64,000 nucleotides of DNA from Pelotomaculum sp. PtaU1.Bin035 (GTDB lineage: Bacteria > Bacillota > Desulfotomaculia > Desulfotomaculales > Pelotomaculaceae), in NCBI GenBank assembly GCA_002067965.1, contig MVRN01000033.1:1-64000 (forward strand), read 5' to 3'. This document shows, one piece after another, positions 18,850 through 27,659 of this stretch (positions are counted from its first letter, which is position 1; each line of letters opens with the position of its first letter). The position numbers and the translations under genes were made by a program. Below the pieces are notes generated by a model that was given only the letters and a program-made list of their open reading frames with translations, was not told the origin of the DNA and ran no database searches.

Positions 18850-18879
18850 GTATAAGGTGGATCCTAGTGGGTAAATATA
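18850..18879 (+). promoter_or_regulatory. Possible forespore promoter of spoVAC
   Basis: GTATA at 18850-18854, an 18-nt spacer, and AAATATA at 18873-18879. The -35 fits the SigG/SigF consensus and the -10 is imperfect. In Bacillus the spoVA operon is read by SigG. Confidence 0.45.
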
Positions 18880-18898
18880 ATGTATGGGGTGAACAGAA

Positions 18899-19357
18899 AT
18901 GCCGGATAACTCGATGCCAGCAATCAAACAAAAACAGCTATACTATGATATGGTTAAACAGAGCGCGCCAAAGCCCAGGGTATGGCGAAACACTTTCTGG
19001 GCGTTTGTGGTAGGTGGCTTGATATGCCTGGTGGGACAGTTTATCATCGTCTTCTTCCGGACCCGGGGGTTAGATGTCAATGAAGCTGGGGCGGCAACTT
19101 CCGCCACGCTGGTCTTTCTGGCAGCTTTTCTAACCGGCCTGGGTGTGTACGATGAGGTTAGCAGGTTTGGCGGGGCCGGCGGCATTGTCCCGATCACTGG
19201 TTTCGCGAATTCTATGGTTGCCCCGGCTTTAGAATACCGGGCCGAGGGTATGGTATTCGGTGTAGGCGCGCGGCTGTTTAATATTGCCGGGCCGGTGCTG
19301 GTGTGGGGGATAGTAACGGCCTGGGTGGCCGGTATCCTTTATTACTTTTTCAGATAG
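18899..19357 (+). CDS. spoVAC: Stage V sporulation protein AC
   Basis: A 152-residue inner-membrane protein of the spore, part of the SpoVA channel that moves dipicolinic acid into the developing spore and out at germination; SpoVAC can act as a mechanosensitive channel. After a polar N-terminus of about 30 residues there are about four hydrophobic segments. Family motifs include FWAFVVGGLICLVGQ and GGIVPITGFANSMVAPALE. ATG 18899 follows GGGGTGA. It is followed by spoVAD after 85 nt. Confidence 0.93.
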   Translation: MPDNSMPAIKQKQLYYDMVKQSAPKPRVWRNTFWAFVVGGLICLVGQFIIVFFRTRGLDVNEAGAATSATLVFLAAFLTGLGVYDEVSRFGGAGGIVPITGFANSMVAPALEYRAEGMVFGVGARLFNIAGPVLVWGIVTAWVAGILYYFFR

Positions 19358-19442
19358 ACATCAATGCTGTGGACAGGGCGTTTTTCATTCCTCATATTCA
19401 GACCATGCGTCCGGCAGCCATTATTGATTAGGAGTTGAGAAA

Positions 19443-20456
19443 TTGGCAGCGCGCCAAAAGAACGGAAAGCAGACAGTTTGGTTTCAAAATCCGCCTGTGA
19501 TTATTTCAGCGGCGTCAGTAGTCGGCTCCCGGGAGGGCGAAGGTCCTCTGGGGAAAACCTTTGACCGGGTGGTTTACGACACGTATTACGGCGAAAAAAC
19601 GTGGGAAAAGGCTGAGCAGCGGATGATGCTGGAAGCCATGCAAAAAGCGCTGGAAAAGGCAAATATACAAGACAGTGATATTGATTTCATGCTTGCGGGC
19701 GATTTGCTGAACCAGATTATCACGGCGAATTTCACCGCAAGAGCTTTGGCAATACCTTTTTTAGGACTTTACGGCGCTTGTTCAACCATGTATGAGAGCC
19801 TGGCGCTGGGTGCTATGCTGATTGACGGAGGTTTTGCCGAGAGAGTGCTGGTGGGCGCTTCCAGCCACTACTGTACGGCAGAGAGGCAGTACCGTTTTCC
19901 CACCGAGATGGGTAACCAGCGGCCCATGACCGCCCAGTGGACGGTGACGGGAGCGGGAGCGGCCATACTGTCCAGGGAAGGCAGCGGACCGGTGATCACC
20001 CATGCCACCATCGGCAAGGTCGTCGACCTGGGGCAGGGGGATCCGCAGAATATGGGCGCTGCCATGGCCCCGGCCGCAGCGGACACGATAATAAGCCATT
20101 TGCAGGATACGTCGCGAAATCCTGATTATTATGACCTCATTATTACCGGGGACCTAGGTGCCTACGGCAAGAAACTTGCCGTACAGCTTATATCGCAAAA
20201 CGGTTATGATATTTCTGAGCGGTGTTCCGACTGTGGTATTTTAATTTACAGCCCTTCACAGGATGTCCATGCCGGGGGGAGCGGCTGTGGTTGTTCAGCA
20301 GTGGTCACCTGCGGTTACCTGATTGAAAATCTTATATCGGGTAAATACAAACGTTTGCTCGGGATCGGTACCGGAGCGCTTTTGAGCCCGTGCAGCTCCC
20401 AACAGGGGGAAACCGTGCCGGGGATCGGGCATGCTGTAGCAATAGAAATGAGATAG
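19443..20456 (+). CDS. spoVAD: Stage V sporulation protein AD
   Basis: A 337-residue cytosolic-side protein of the SpoVA complex, related to thiolase/ketoacyl synthase folds and known in Bacillus to bind dipicolinic acid. Motifs are NPPVIISAASVVGSREGEG, GLYGACSTMYESLALGAM (with the thiolase-like Cys) and GASSHYCTAERQYRFPTE. TTG 19443 follows AGGAGTTGAG. The gene ends 12 nt before spoVAE. Only AC, AD and AE are encoded here. Confidence 0.94.
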   Translation: MAARQKNGKQTVWFQNPPVIISAASVVGSREGEGPLGKTFDRVVYDTYYGEKTWEKAEQRMMLEAMQKALEKANIQDSDIDFMLAGDLLNQIITANFTARALAIPFLGLYGACSTMYESLALGAMLIDGGFAERVLVGASSHYCTAERQYRFPTEMGNQRPMTAQWTVTGAGAAILSREGSGPVITHATIGKVVDLGQGDPQNMGAAMAPAAADTIISHLQDTSRNPDYYDLIITGDLGAYGKKLAVQLISQNGYDISERCSDCGILIYSPSQDVHAGGSGCGCSAVVTCGYLIENLISGKYKRLLGIGTGALLSPCSSQQGETVPGIGHAVAIEMR

Positions 20457-20468
20457 GGGGCACGCTGG

Positions 20469-20825
20469 ATGCAATTTTTTTGGGCTTTTGTAGTTGGGGG
20501 TGCGCTTTGTGTAATCGGCCAATTATTGATGGACCTGACCAGCTACAAGTTCACGCCTGCGCATGTATTGGTAACCTTTGTCAGCGCCGGTGCGATTATC
20601 AGCGCGGTTGGCCTCTACCAGCCTTTGGTCAACCTGGCCGGGGCAGGGGCTACCGTACCTTTGACCGGCTTCGGCCACCTGCTTGCCCAGGGAGCAATAA
20701 ACGGAGTTAAGCAACACGGGTTGCTGGGCGCTTTCAGCGGGGGGATTACCGCTGCGGCGGCGGGGATTACCGCCGCGGTAGTGTTTGGTTATCTTGCTGC
20801 TCTTGCTTTCAGGCCAAGAAGCTAG
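20469..20825 (+). CDS. spoVAE: Stage V sporulation protein AE
   Basis: A 118-residue membrane protein, the short (SpoVAEb-type) form. About four hydrophobic segments are visible with MQFFWAFVVGGALCVIGQ at the start and GATVPLTGFGHLLAQGA in the middle, which parallels the GFANSMV motif of SpoVAC. It completes the minimal dipicolinate channel set. No terminator separates it from the next gene 60 nt downstream. Confidence 0.93.
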   Translation: MQFFWAFVVGGALCVIGQLLMDLTSYKFTPAHVLVTFVSAGAIISAVGLYQPLVNLAGAGATVPLTGFGHLLAQGAINGVKQHGLLGAFSGGITAAAAGITAAVVFGYLAALAFRPRS

Positions 20826-20885
20826 GATAATTTACCAATACGAATCGCATTATATCAAGAGCAAATCGAAAGGAGCGTAAAGTCA

Positions 20886-21863
20886 TTGAGGGTCGGTATT
20901 CCTAGAGCACTTCTATATTACTATTATTACCCTATGTGGAAGGTTTTTTTTGAAGAGCTGGGCGCTGAGGCAGTTATTTCATCTCAGTCGACAAAGGGAA
21001 TACTGGCTCAGGGATTAAAGCATGCTGTAGATGAAGTCTGCCTGCCGGTAAAACTGTCGTTTGGCCATGTATTGGACCTAGCCGGGAAAGTTGACTATAT
21101 TTTTTTGCCAAGAATAGTGAGCGTGGAACACCGCAAGTATATCTGCCCGAAGTTCCTTGGCCTGCCGGATATGATCCGCCGGTTGGAGGGCCTGCCTCCG
21201 TTGCTCGATGTCGAAGTTGATATGTATAGAAAAAACTGGGATCTATATCAAGCGATTAAAGAAACCGGCAGTTTCTTTACAAACAGCAGGTTGAAAATAT
21301 GGATGGCCTACCACCGTTCCGTACAAGCTTTACACAGGTATTGCCGGTTGCTGCAGTTGGGACTTATGCCGGCCGAGGCTTTGGCTGTTTTAGAAAACAA
21401 AGTGAAAAATGAACCATTGCCTTATCCGGCCGACTTGAATGTGGCGGTAATCGGACATCCATACAATATCTACGACCCTTATATAAGCATGGATCTAATT
21501 AGGCGGCTCAGAGCAATGGGAGCGAATGTTTTTACTGCGGAACACATCCCGGAAAAGATTTTAAAGAGTAATGCCTCCCGCCTGCCTAAAAAATTGTTTT
21601 GGACCCTGGGCCAGCGCATGATCGGAGCTGCTTTTCACTACCTTGAACGGCCGGATGTAAGCGGTGTCGTACATGTGGCCGCCTTTGCCTGTGGGCCGGA
21701 CTCCATGACCGGTGAGTTAATTGAGCGGCATGCCCGTGCCCGCCGCGTACCTTATTTAAACCTGACCCTTGATGAGCATACCGGGGAAGCCGGGGTTGTA
21801 ACCAGATTGGAGGCTTTTTTAGATATGGTGCGGTGGAAAAAGGCCGGAGCGGTCGGGATATAG
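20886..21863 (+). CDS. CoA-dehydratase activase-related protein (DUF2229/COG3580-like)
   Basis: A 325-residue protein related to the 2-hydroxyacyl-CoA dehydratase family. It begins RVGIPRALLYYYYYPMWKVF, has conserved Cys in DEVCLPVKLSFGH, KYICPKF and FACGPDSM that could hold an iron-sulfur cluster, and ends LDEHTGEAGVVTRLEAFLDM. The same ending occurs in the next gene, so the two are distant paralogs. In many bacteria these units and the activase are fused in one very large protein; here they are three genes. Substrate and role are unknown. TTG 20886 follows AAAGGAGCG. It starts 60 nt after spoVAE. Confidence 0.75.
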   Translation: MRVGIPRALLYYYYYPMWKVFFEELGAEAVISSQSTKGILAQGLKHAVDEVCLPVKLSFGHVLDLAGKVDYIFLPRIVSVEHRKYICPKFLGLPDMIRRLEGLPPLLDVEVDMYRKNWDLYQAIKETGSFFTNSRLKIWMAYHRSVQALHRYCRLLQLGLMPAEALAVLENKVKNEPLPYPADLNVAVIGHPYNIYDPYISMDLIRRLRAMGANVFTAEHIPEKILKSNASRLPKKLFWTLGQRMIGAAFHYLERPDVSGVVHVAAFACGPDSMTGELIERHARARRVPYLNLTLDEHTGEAGVVTRLEAFLDMVRWKKAGAVGI

Positions 21864-22118
21864 ATTCGGTGCGCATTCAGTAAACCCGGTTTTAAAAGGC
21901 GCGGCGTTGTCTATAGCGGACGATGCAGCTTAAGTGCCGGTATAGCGGCCGGCGCGAGGCGAGGTAACGGACTTTCCCGCGAAACCAGCGGCAAAGCCGC
22001 CATTGCAGCGCCGCTGGTCCGGTCCAAGGCTTGCCGTTCCGTGCATCTTACGAGGATTATCGGGTGAGTGAGTACAACGCCGTGCCTGTACCGTGTTCAC
22101 AGATACGGAGGTATGTTA
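21864..22118. other. GC-rich gap with nested inverted repeats
   Basis: ACCAGCGGC (21984-21992) is a perfect inverted repeat of GCCGCTGGT (22010-22018). Inside it GCGGC (21988-21992) can instead pair with GCCGC (21996-22000). The two hairpins exclude each other. No gene is supported; it could be a leader RNA or a dispersed repeat. Confidence 0.5.
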
Positions 22119-23216
22119 ATGCGTGTAACATTTCCACATATGGGAAACCTTTATATTCCTTTGAAAGCGATGCTCCAGTACCTTGGGGTGGACGTGGTGG
22201 TACCCCCTCTTTCCAGTAAGAAGACGCTAACCTTGGGTGTCAAGCACGGCCCCGAATTTGCATGTATGCCTCTGAAATTAAACCTGGGCAACTTTATGGA
22301 AGCCCGCGAACTGGGCGCCGACACCATTATTATGGCCGGAGGTTGCGGCCCGTGCCGCTTCGGCTATTACGCCCAAATCGAAAACGCCATTTTGAAGGAT
22401 ATCGCTTATGAAATGCAGTTGATTGTTCTCGAACCGCCTGAAAAACATATTTCTGAGTTGTTAGTAAAAATAAAAAGGATTGCCGGACAAAGGTCCTGGT
22501 GGCAGGTAATCCAGGCCATCCGGTTTGGATACAAAAAAGCGAGGGCGGTTGATGAGGTGGAGATGGCGGCTTTTCAAGCCCGGCCTAGAGAATTGGTGGC
22601 GGGTGCTACTGACGCAGCCTATCACGAGGCACTGGCGTTGATCGATGGAGCCTCTTCCCTGAGTGAATTGGAATTTGCAAGGGAAAATGCAGGGCAAATA
22701 ATGGCCGGAGTGGCCCGGGATCATAACCGGCCTGTTTTAAAAATTGGCGTGATTGGAGAGATCTATACCCTGCTGGAACCGTTTTCGAACCAGGGTCTGG
22801 AGCGTCATCTGGGGTTGCTTGGAGCTTTGGTGGACCGTTCCATATATCTCAGTGAATGGATTAATGACCATTTATTTCTCGGGCTGATCAAAGGTCTTCG
22901 TTCCAGTAAGGAAGCCTGTGCTGCCGCTGCCCCGTACTTGCGTCATTTTGTCGGCGGGCACGGGCAGGAGACTGTGGGCAGCGCTGTAAATTATGCCCGG
23001 GCGGGGTACGACGGCTTGATTCAGGTTTTTCCGTTTACCTGTATGCCTGAAATAGTGGCGCGAAGCGTCCTGCCGGATGTAGGCGCAGATTACAGCATAC
23101 CATTATTAACCCTGATCATGGATGAGCATTCAGGGGAGGCCGGTATGGTGACCAGGCTGGAGGCTTTTATGGATTTGCTGGCACAAAGAAAGGAAAGCAG
23201 GGAGGCCTGTCGATAG
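22119..23216 (+). CDS. CoA-dehydratase activase-related protein (COG3581-like)
   Basis: A 365-residue protein of the same superfamily as the gene upstream. Cysteine motifs are EFACMPLKLNLGNF, AGGCGPCRFGYYAQ and FPFTCMPEIVA, likely ligands of an iron-sulfur cluster. The C-terminus carries MDEHSGEAGMVTRLEAFMD. ATG 22119 is chosen because GGAGG lies 7 nt before it; ATG 22113 is too close. The stop abuts the start of the activase gene with no gap, which implies translational coupling. Such subunits are thought to receive electrons from the activase to drive a radical dehydration or similar low-potential reduction. The substrate is unknown. Confidence 0.75.
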   Translation: MRVTFPHMGNLYIPLKAMLQYLGVDVVVPPLSSKKTLTLGVKHGPEFACMPLKLNLGNFMEARELGADTIIMAGGCGPCRFGYYAQIENAILKDIAYEMQLIVLEPPEKHISELLVKIKRIAGQRSWWQVIQAIRFGYKKARAVDEVEMAAFQARPRELVAGATDAAYHEALALIDGASSLSELEFARENAGQIMAGVARDHNRPVLKIGVIGEIYTLLEPFSNQGLERHLGLLGALVDRSIYLSEWINDHLFLGLIKGLRSSKEACAAAAPYLRHFVGGHGQETVGSAVNYARAGYDGLIQVFPFTCMPEIVARSVLPDVGADYSIPLLTLIMDEHSGEAGMVTRLEAFMDLLAQRKESREACR

Positions 23217-24194
23217 ATGAAGGGGTATTTGGGTATAGATGTTGGATCGGTAAGCACAAATTTGGTTTTTCTTAACGAAGGCGGGATAATTCGTGAAGCA
23301 ATCTATCTTAGAACGCAAGGACAGCCGATTGCCACTGTTCAAAAGGGGTTGAAAGAGTTGGCTGACCGTCTGCCTTCCACCGTGAAAGTGAGGGGGGCCG
23401 GCGCCACGGGCAGCGGCAGGCACCTCACCGGGGTGATTGTGGGCGCCGACGCGGTAAAAAATGAAATAACTGCCCATGCGGTCGCTGCTTCACTGCTGGT
23501 GCCGGGTGTGCGAACGATTTTAGAAATTGGCGGGCAGGATTCTAAGATAATTATTCTGCGCAACGGGGTGGTGGCCGACTTTGCCATGAACACCGTATGC
23601 GCTGCCGGAACGGGATCATTTCTCGACCAGCAAGCCGCCCGCCTAAATATACCAATCGAAAGTTTTGGTGAAATCGCTTTACAGGCGGAGTCGCCGGTAC
23701 GGATTGCCGGGCGGTGCGCTGTTTTCGCGGAGTCGGATATGATTCACAAACAGCAGATGGGGTGCGGCCTTCCTGACATTCTGGCCGGCCTTTGCGAAGC
23801 GCTGGTGCGCAATTACCTGAATAACACCGGTAAGGGTAAAGAAATCTTGCCTCCGGTGGTTTTCCAGGGCGGTGTTGCGGCAAACGTAGGTATGATTAAA
23901 GCTTTTGAAAAAGCTTTGGGATTACCCGTACAAGTACCTTCGTATTTTGACGTAATGGGAGCGGTGGGGGCTGCCCTGCTGGCCCGTGAAGCTGTCGCAA
24001 GGAGCGGCATTAGCCGTTTTAAAGGCTTCGGCGTGGCTGATACCGGGTTTAAAGCCGGAAGTTTTGAGTGCTCCGGCTGCGCAAATTTATGTGAAGTAGT
24101 GGAGATTACCGAGCAAGAAAATATTATTGCCCGGTGGGGTGACCGTTGCGGCAAATGGAGCGGCGCTATAGGCAAGGAAGAAAAGATAAGTTGA
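23217..24194 (+). CDS. Acyl-CoA dehydratase activase (BadF/BcrA/HgdC family ATPase)
   Basis: A 325-residue ASKHA-fold ATPase that injects electrons into 2-hydroxyacyl-CoA dehydratases or benzoyl-CoA reductases at the cost of ATP. Motifs: GIDVGSVSTNLV (phosphate 1), GATGSGR, EIGGQDSK (phosphate 2), NTVCAAGTGSFLDQQ and AGRCAVFAESDMIHKQQ, whose two cysteines bind the cluster shared by the dimer. The C-terminal 50 residues carry an extra CSGCANLC motif, which the simplest activases lack. ATG 23217 is directly adjacent to the previous stop. It ends the cluster. Confidence 0.88.
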   Translation: MKGYLGIDVGSVSTNLVFLNEGGIIREAIYLRTQGQPIATVQKGLKELADRLPSTVKVRGAGATGSGRHLTGVIVGADAVKNEITAHAVAASLLVPGVRTILEIGGQDSKIIILRNGVVADFAMNTVCAAGTGSFLDQQAARLNIPIESFGEIALQAESPVRIAGRCAVFAESDMIHKQQMGCGLPDILAGLCEALVRNYLNNTGKGKEILPPVVFQGGVAANVGMIKAFEKALGLPVQVPSYFDVMGAVGAALLAREAVARSGISRFKGFGVADTGFKAGSFECSGCANLCEVVEITEQENIIARWGDRCGKWSGAIGKEEKIS

Positions 24195-24210
24195 AAATTG
24201 GCGAATTGTC

Positions 24211-24239
24211 TTGCGCGGTGATAAATATTAAGCTAAAAT
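24211..24239 (+). promoter_or_regulatory. Possible SigA promoter for trpB2
   Basis: TTGCGC (24211-24216), 17-nt spacer, TAAAAT (24234-24239). The -10 is good and the -35 is weak. Confidence 0.35.
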
Positions 24240-24338
24240 ATTTTTGTGTACCTGTAAAATATAAAAGTCAGTGACAGGATTTATAAATAAATAATTAATA
24301 AATCATAAATCTTATAGTAGAGAGGAGTTTTAGTTGGG

Positions 24339-25694
24339 ATGAGTGATAGTAAAATTTTACTCTCTGAAAAGGAAATGCCGACAAAATGGTACAACATCCA
24401 GGCGGATATGCCTAATTTGCCCAAACCAGCCCTGCATCCCGAAACAAAACAGCCTGCGGGACCGGAAGACTTGTCTCCAATCTTTCCGATGGGGTTAATT
24501 ATGCAAGAGGTGAGTAGGGAACGCTGGATCGAAATACCGGAGGAAGTTCAGGAGATCTACCGGCTCTGGCGGCCGTCTCCCCTCTGCCGTGCCAAGCGGT
24601 TGGAAAAGGCTCTGGACACACCGGCGAAGATTTATTATAAATACGAGGGAGTAAGCCCGGCTGGAAGCCATAAGCTGAACACTGCTGTTGCCCAGGCATA
24701 TTACAATAAGGTGGAAGGCATCAAGCGGCTTTCCACTGAAACGGGGGCCGGACAATGGGGCATCGCGCTGTCCCAGGCCTGTAATTTCTTTGGTTTGGAA
24801 TGTACTGTTTATATGGTAAAGGTAAGTTATCAACAGAAGCCTTACCGCCGTTCCGTGATGGAGATTTTTGGCGCTAATTGCATTGCCAGTCCCAGCAATC
24901 AAACCAGCTCCGGGAGGCAGATTTTAGAAAAAGACCCCGAGTCCCTGGGCAGCCTGGGGATGGCCATCAGTGAGGCTGTGGAGGATGCCGCCGGCCGGTC
25001 GGATACTAATTACGCCCTGGGAAGTGTCTTGAACCACGTTACCCTGCACCAGTCTATTATCGGCCTTGAGGCCAGGGAGCAGCTAGCCAAGGCGGATGCT
25101 TATCCTGACGTGGTGATCGCCTGTTGCGGCGGCGGCAGTAACTTCGCCGGTGTGGCTTTCCCGTTTGCCTATGATAAGATCGTCAAAGGTGCCAAAGTGC
25201 GGCTTGTGGCTGTTGAGCCAAGCGCTTGCCCTACTCTGACCCGCGGCCATTTTGGCTATGATTTCGGTGATGTGGCCGGGTTTACTCCGCTTTTATGGAT
25301 GTATACGCTGGGTAAGGACTTCATGCCTCCCGGAATCCACTCGGGCGGGTTAAGGTACCACGGTGACTCGCCACTGGTTAGCCAGATTGTCCATGACGGG
25401 ATAGCCGAAGCGCGTGCATACGGCCAAACGGCTACATTCAAGTCCGCCGTTCTCTTTGCCAAAAGTGAAGGTGTCGTGCCTGCCCCCGAGTCTTCTCACG
25501 CCATCCACTGCGCGGTGGAAGAAGCTATCGCGGCGCGGGAGGCCGATGAGGCCAGGACTATCCTCTTTAATCTAAGTGGTCACGGGCTGTTGGATTTGCC
25601 ATCTTATGATGACTACTTAAGTGGCAAGCTGGTGGACTACCCTCTGCCGGAGGATAATTTGAAAAAGGCTCTGGAGCAATTGCCAAAGGTCTAA
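24339..25694 (+). CDS. trpB: TrpB2-type tryptophan synthase beta chain
   Basis: A 451-residue PLP enzyme that joins indole (or a related acceptor) with serine to make tryptophan. It is of the longer TrpB2 class, with an N-terminal extension of about 60 residues compared with TrpB1. The PLP lysine lies in GSHKLNTA near residue 108, and the phosphate-binding loop in [13 protein letters not shown] 24339 has AGAGGAG upstream. No trpA or other trp gene is near. TrpB2 enzymes often stand alone and may salvage indole; that is known for the family and not shown here. Confidence 0.92.
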   Translation: MSDSKILLSEKEMPTKWYNIQADMPNLPKPALHPETKQPAGPEDLSPIFPMGLIMQEVSRERWIEIPEEVQEIYRLWRPSPLCRAKRLEKALDTPAKIYYKYEGVSPAGSHKLNTAVAQAYYNKVEGIKRLSTETGAGQWGIALSQACNFFGLECTVYMVKVSYQQKPYRRSVMEIFGANCIASPSNQTSSGRQILEKDPESLGSLGMAISEAVEDAAGRSDTNYALGSVLNHVTLHQSIIGLEAREQLAKADAYPDVVIACCGGGSNFAGVAFPFAYDKIVKGAKVRLVAVEPSACPTLTRGHFGYDFGDVAGFTPLLWMYTLGKDFMPPGIHSGGLRYHGDSPLVSQIVHDGIAEARAYGQTATFKSAVLFAKSEGVVPAPESSHAIHCAVEEAIAAREADEARTILFNLSGHGLLDLPSYDDYLSGKLVDYPLPEDNLKKALEQLPKV

Positions 25695-26215
25695 AAATTT
25701 TATTGATTTCTCATAATAATACATCTTGGTTAGCGGAAAAGAAATTACTATAAGCTAGCATATTTGTGTTTTAAGGAGCTTATGAAATCAGGATAGGTGT
25801 AATTTTGTTGCTAATGCGGCCTTCCGTAATTTAACTTGGGCCGCTTTTCCTTTACTCCTGAATATTGTATATAGATAATCCATATATAAATTTACCGTTG
25901 ACGCAAACAACTGTTCTAAAATAGAATAGATACTGATTTGGAAACGGTTAATGAATGTTAATAAATAAAAAAGAAAGGAAAAGGTTTCTTGGCAGTCACT
26001 TCCAATAAAGCGTCGCTTAGGATATAACCGCACTGGCGGCGGGTAACACTCCCTTCCGGGCTGAATACTTCAAGATGCGGTTTTTGTACCGCCCGGTATT
26101 TAAGTGAGAGGTTACAGCTAAGCGTTTGAAATATGTGACATTGCCTCCCGTTTAGTTGGCGGGAGAAGGATCTAAGCAAGCAGGCTTTGTTTAGGCTTCA
26201 GAAACCAGGTTGGTT
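25695..26215. other. 521-bp leader/intergenic region before lysA
   Basis: The left part holds a terminator (25816-25848). The right part has several inverted repeats, such as CTCCCG (26145-26150) with CGGGAG (26160-26165). I looked for a lysine riboswitch and a T-box and did not find their conserved cores. The region may be a long untranslated leader of lysA. Confidence 0.4.
25816..25848 (+). terminator. Probable terminator after trpB2
   Basis: GCGGCC (25816-25821) and GGCCGC (25839-25844) pair perfectly, followed by TTTT. The loop is 17 nt. Confidence 0.55.
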
Positions 26216-27541
26216 ATGAAACTGAACGGTACTATGCGCGTAAACGAAAAAGGGCACCTTGAGATAGGCGGTTGTGATACAGTGGATCTGGCCCGGGAAT
26301 TTGGCACACCGCTTTATGTCCTCGACGAAATGTGTTTTCGACAGAATTGCCGGGACTATTATCTGGCTTTCACTCATAAATATGCGGCCAAGGTTGTTTA
26401 TGCGGGAAAAGCCCTGTTGAATCTCGCCATATGCCGCCTAGTGGACGAGGAGGGCCTGGGGCTTGATGTTGTCTCCGAAGGGGAAATATTTACCGCGCAC
26501 AAAGCGGGCTTTCCGGTAGAACGGATTTATTTTCATGGTAATAACAAGTCGCCCGCCGAGTTGGCCATGGCTTTGGAAGTGGGGGTGGGGCGCTTTATGG
26601 TGGATAATTTTTGTGAGCTGGATTTATTGAATAATTTGGCGGGAGAGGCGGATAAAGTCGCCGGAGTGATCCTCAGAGTGACCCCGGGGATAGAAGCGCA
26701 CACCCACGAATATATTAAAACAGGGCAGATCGACTCCAAATTCGGCCTGGTTATTGAAAACGGCCAGGCAATGGAGGGCGTAAAGCGTGCCCTTGAGTTG
26801 GAAAAGATCGATTTAAAGGGCCTGCACTGCCATATCGGATCTCAGATATTCGAATTGGACTCTTATTCACATACCGCTGAGGTAATGATGGCTTTCGTCA
26901 ACCAGATTTATGAAGAAACCGGCTTCTGTTTGGAAGAATTGGACCTGGGTGGCGGGCTCGGGGTTTACTATGCTGAAGGGGATCAGCCGCGCCCGGTACA
27001 GGATTACGCAGACGCGCTGGTGGGTGCGGTGCTGGACAGAGCTGAAAAATATAATATTCCAGCGCCTAGGATTATAGTTGAGCCGGGCAGGTCTATCTGC
27101 GGGCCGGCCGGCACCACATTATATTCTGTAGGGGCGATTAAAGAAATTAGAGGAGTACGAAAATATTTGGCGGTGGACGGCGGAATGGGTGACAACCCAA
27201 GGCTGGCTTTATACCAGGCCCGTTATGAGGCCTGCCTGGCCAATAAGGCTGAACAGCCGCTGTCGGAAACAGTATCGGTGGCCGGTAAGTGTTGTGAATC
27301 AGGAGATATGTTAATTTGGGATATAAAATTACCCCGTGCTGAATCAGGAGACATCCTGGCCGTGTCGTGTACGGGTGCTTACAACTATTCCATGTCCATG
27401 AATTACAACCGTTTGCCGCGCCCGGCGATGGTACTTGTAAGGGGGGGCCGTGCGGAGCTGATTACCCGCCGGGAAAGTTTTGAAGATCTAATTATGAATG
27501 ACCTGGTTCCTGAAAGGCTTGCAAAAAAAACTACGGTGTAA
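26216..27541 (+). CDS. lysA: Diaminopimelate decarboxylase
   Basis: A 441-residue PLP enzyme that converts meso-diaminopimelate to lysine, the last step of lysine synthesis. The PLP lysine is in VVYAGKALLN near residue 60; other signatures are HCHIGSQIFE, the LGGGLGVYY phosphate loop, VEPGRSI and CCESGD near the C-terminus. ATG 26216 is used; TTG 26210 is in frame but less likely. The ribosome site is weak. The gene stands alone behind a long leader. Confidence 0.93.
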   Translation: MKLNGTMRVNEKGHLEIGGCDTVDLAREFGTPLYVLDEMCFRQNCRDYYLAFTHKYAAKVVYAGKALLNLAICRLVDEEGLGLDVVSEGEIFTAHKAGFPVERIYFHGNNKSPAELAMALEVGVGRFMVDNFCELDLLNNLAGEADKVAGVILRVTPGIEAHTHEYIKTGQIDSKFGLVIENGQAMEGVKRALELEKIDLKGLHCHIGSQIFELDSYSHTAEVMMAFVNQIYEETGFCLEELDLGGGLGVYYAEGDQPRPVQDYADALVGAVLDRAEKYNIPAPRIIVEPGRSICGPAGTTLYSVGAIKEIRGVRKYLAVDGGMGDNPRLALYQARYEACLANKAEQPLSETVSVAGKCCESGDMLIWDIKLPRAESGDILAVSCTGAYNYSMSMNYNRLPRPAMVLVRGGRAELITRRESFEDLIMNDLVPERLAKKTTV

Positions 27542-27570
27542 AATAAACGACTGCCGCTTTGCAACGGTGG

Positions 27571-27601
27571 TTGTAGTTTTCATCTGCGATTATGATATAA
27601 T
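27571..27601 (+). promoter_or_regulatory. Extended -10 promoter
   Basis: TATAAT at 27596-27601 is preceded by TG at 27593-27594 (extended -10). TTGTAG at 27571-27576 is a possible -35 with a long 19-nt spacer. It precedes the CBS/nucleotidyltransferase gene. Confidence 0.55.
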
Positions 27602-27659
27602 ATTAACTAATGCATTTAGTAGTAATTTATATAGAAATTTTTATTGGGGAGGGTGATCT

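Noticed and set aside
25850-26215. Lysine riboswitch or T-box before lysA
   Set aside because: The conserved cores (the L-box purine-rich core and the T-box GGTGGnACCGCG) are not present.
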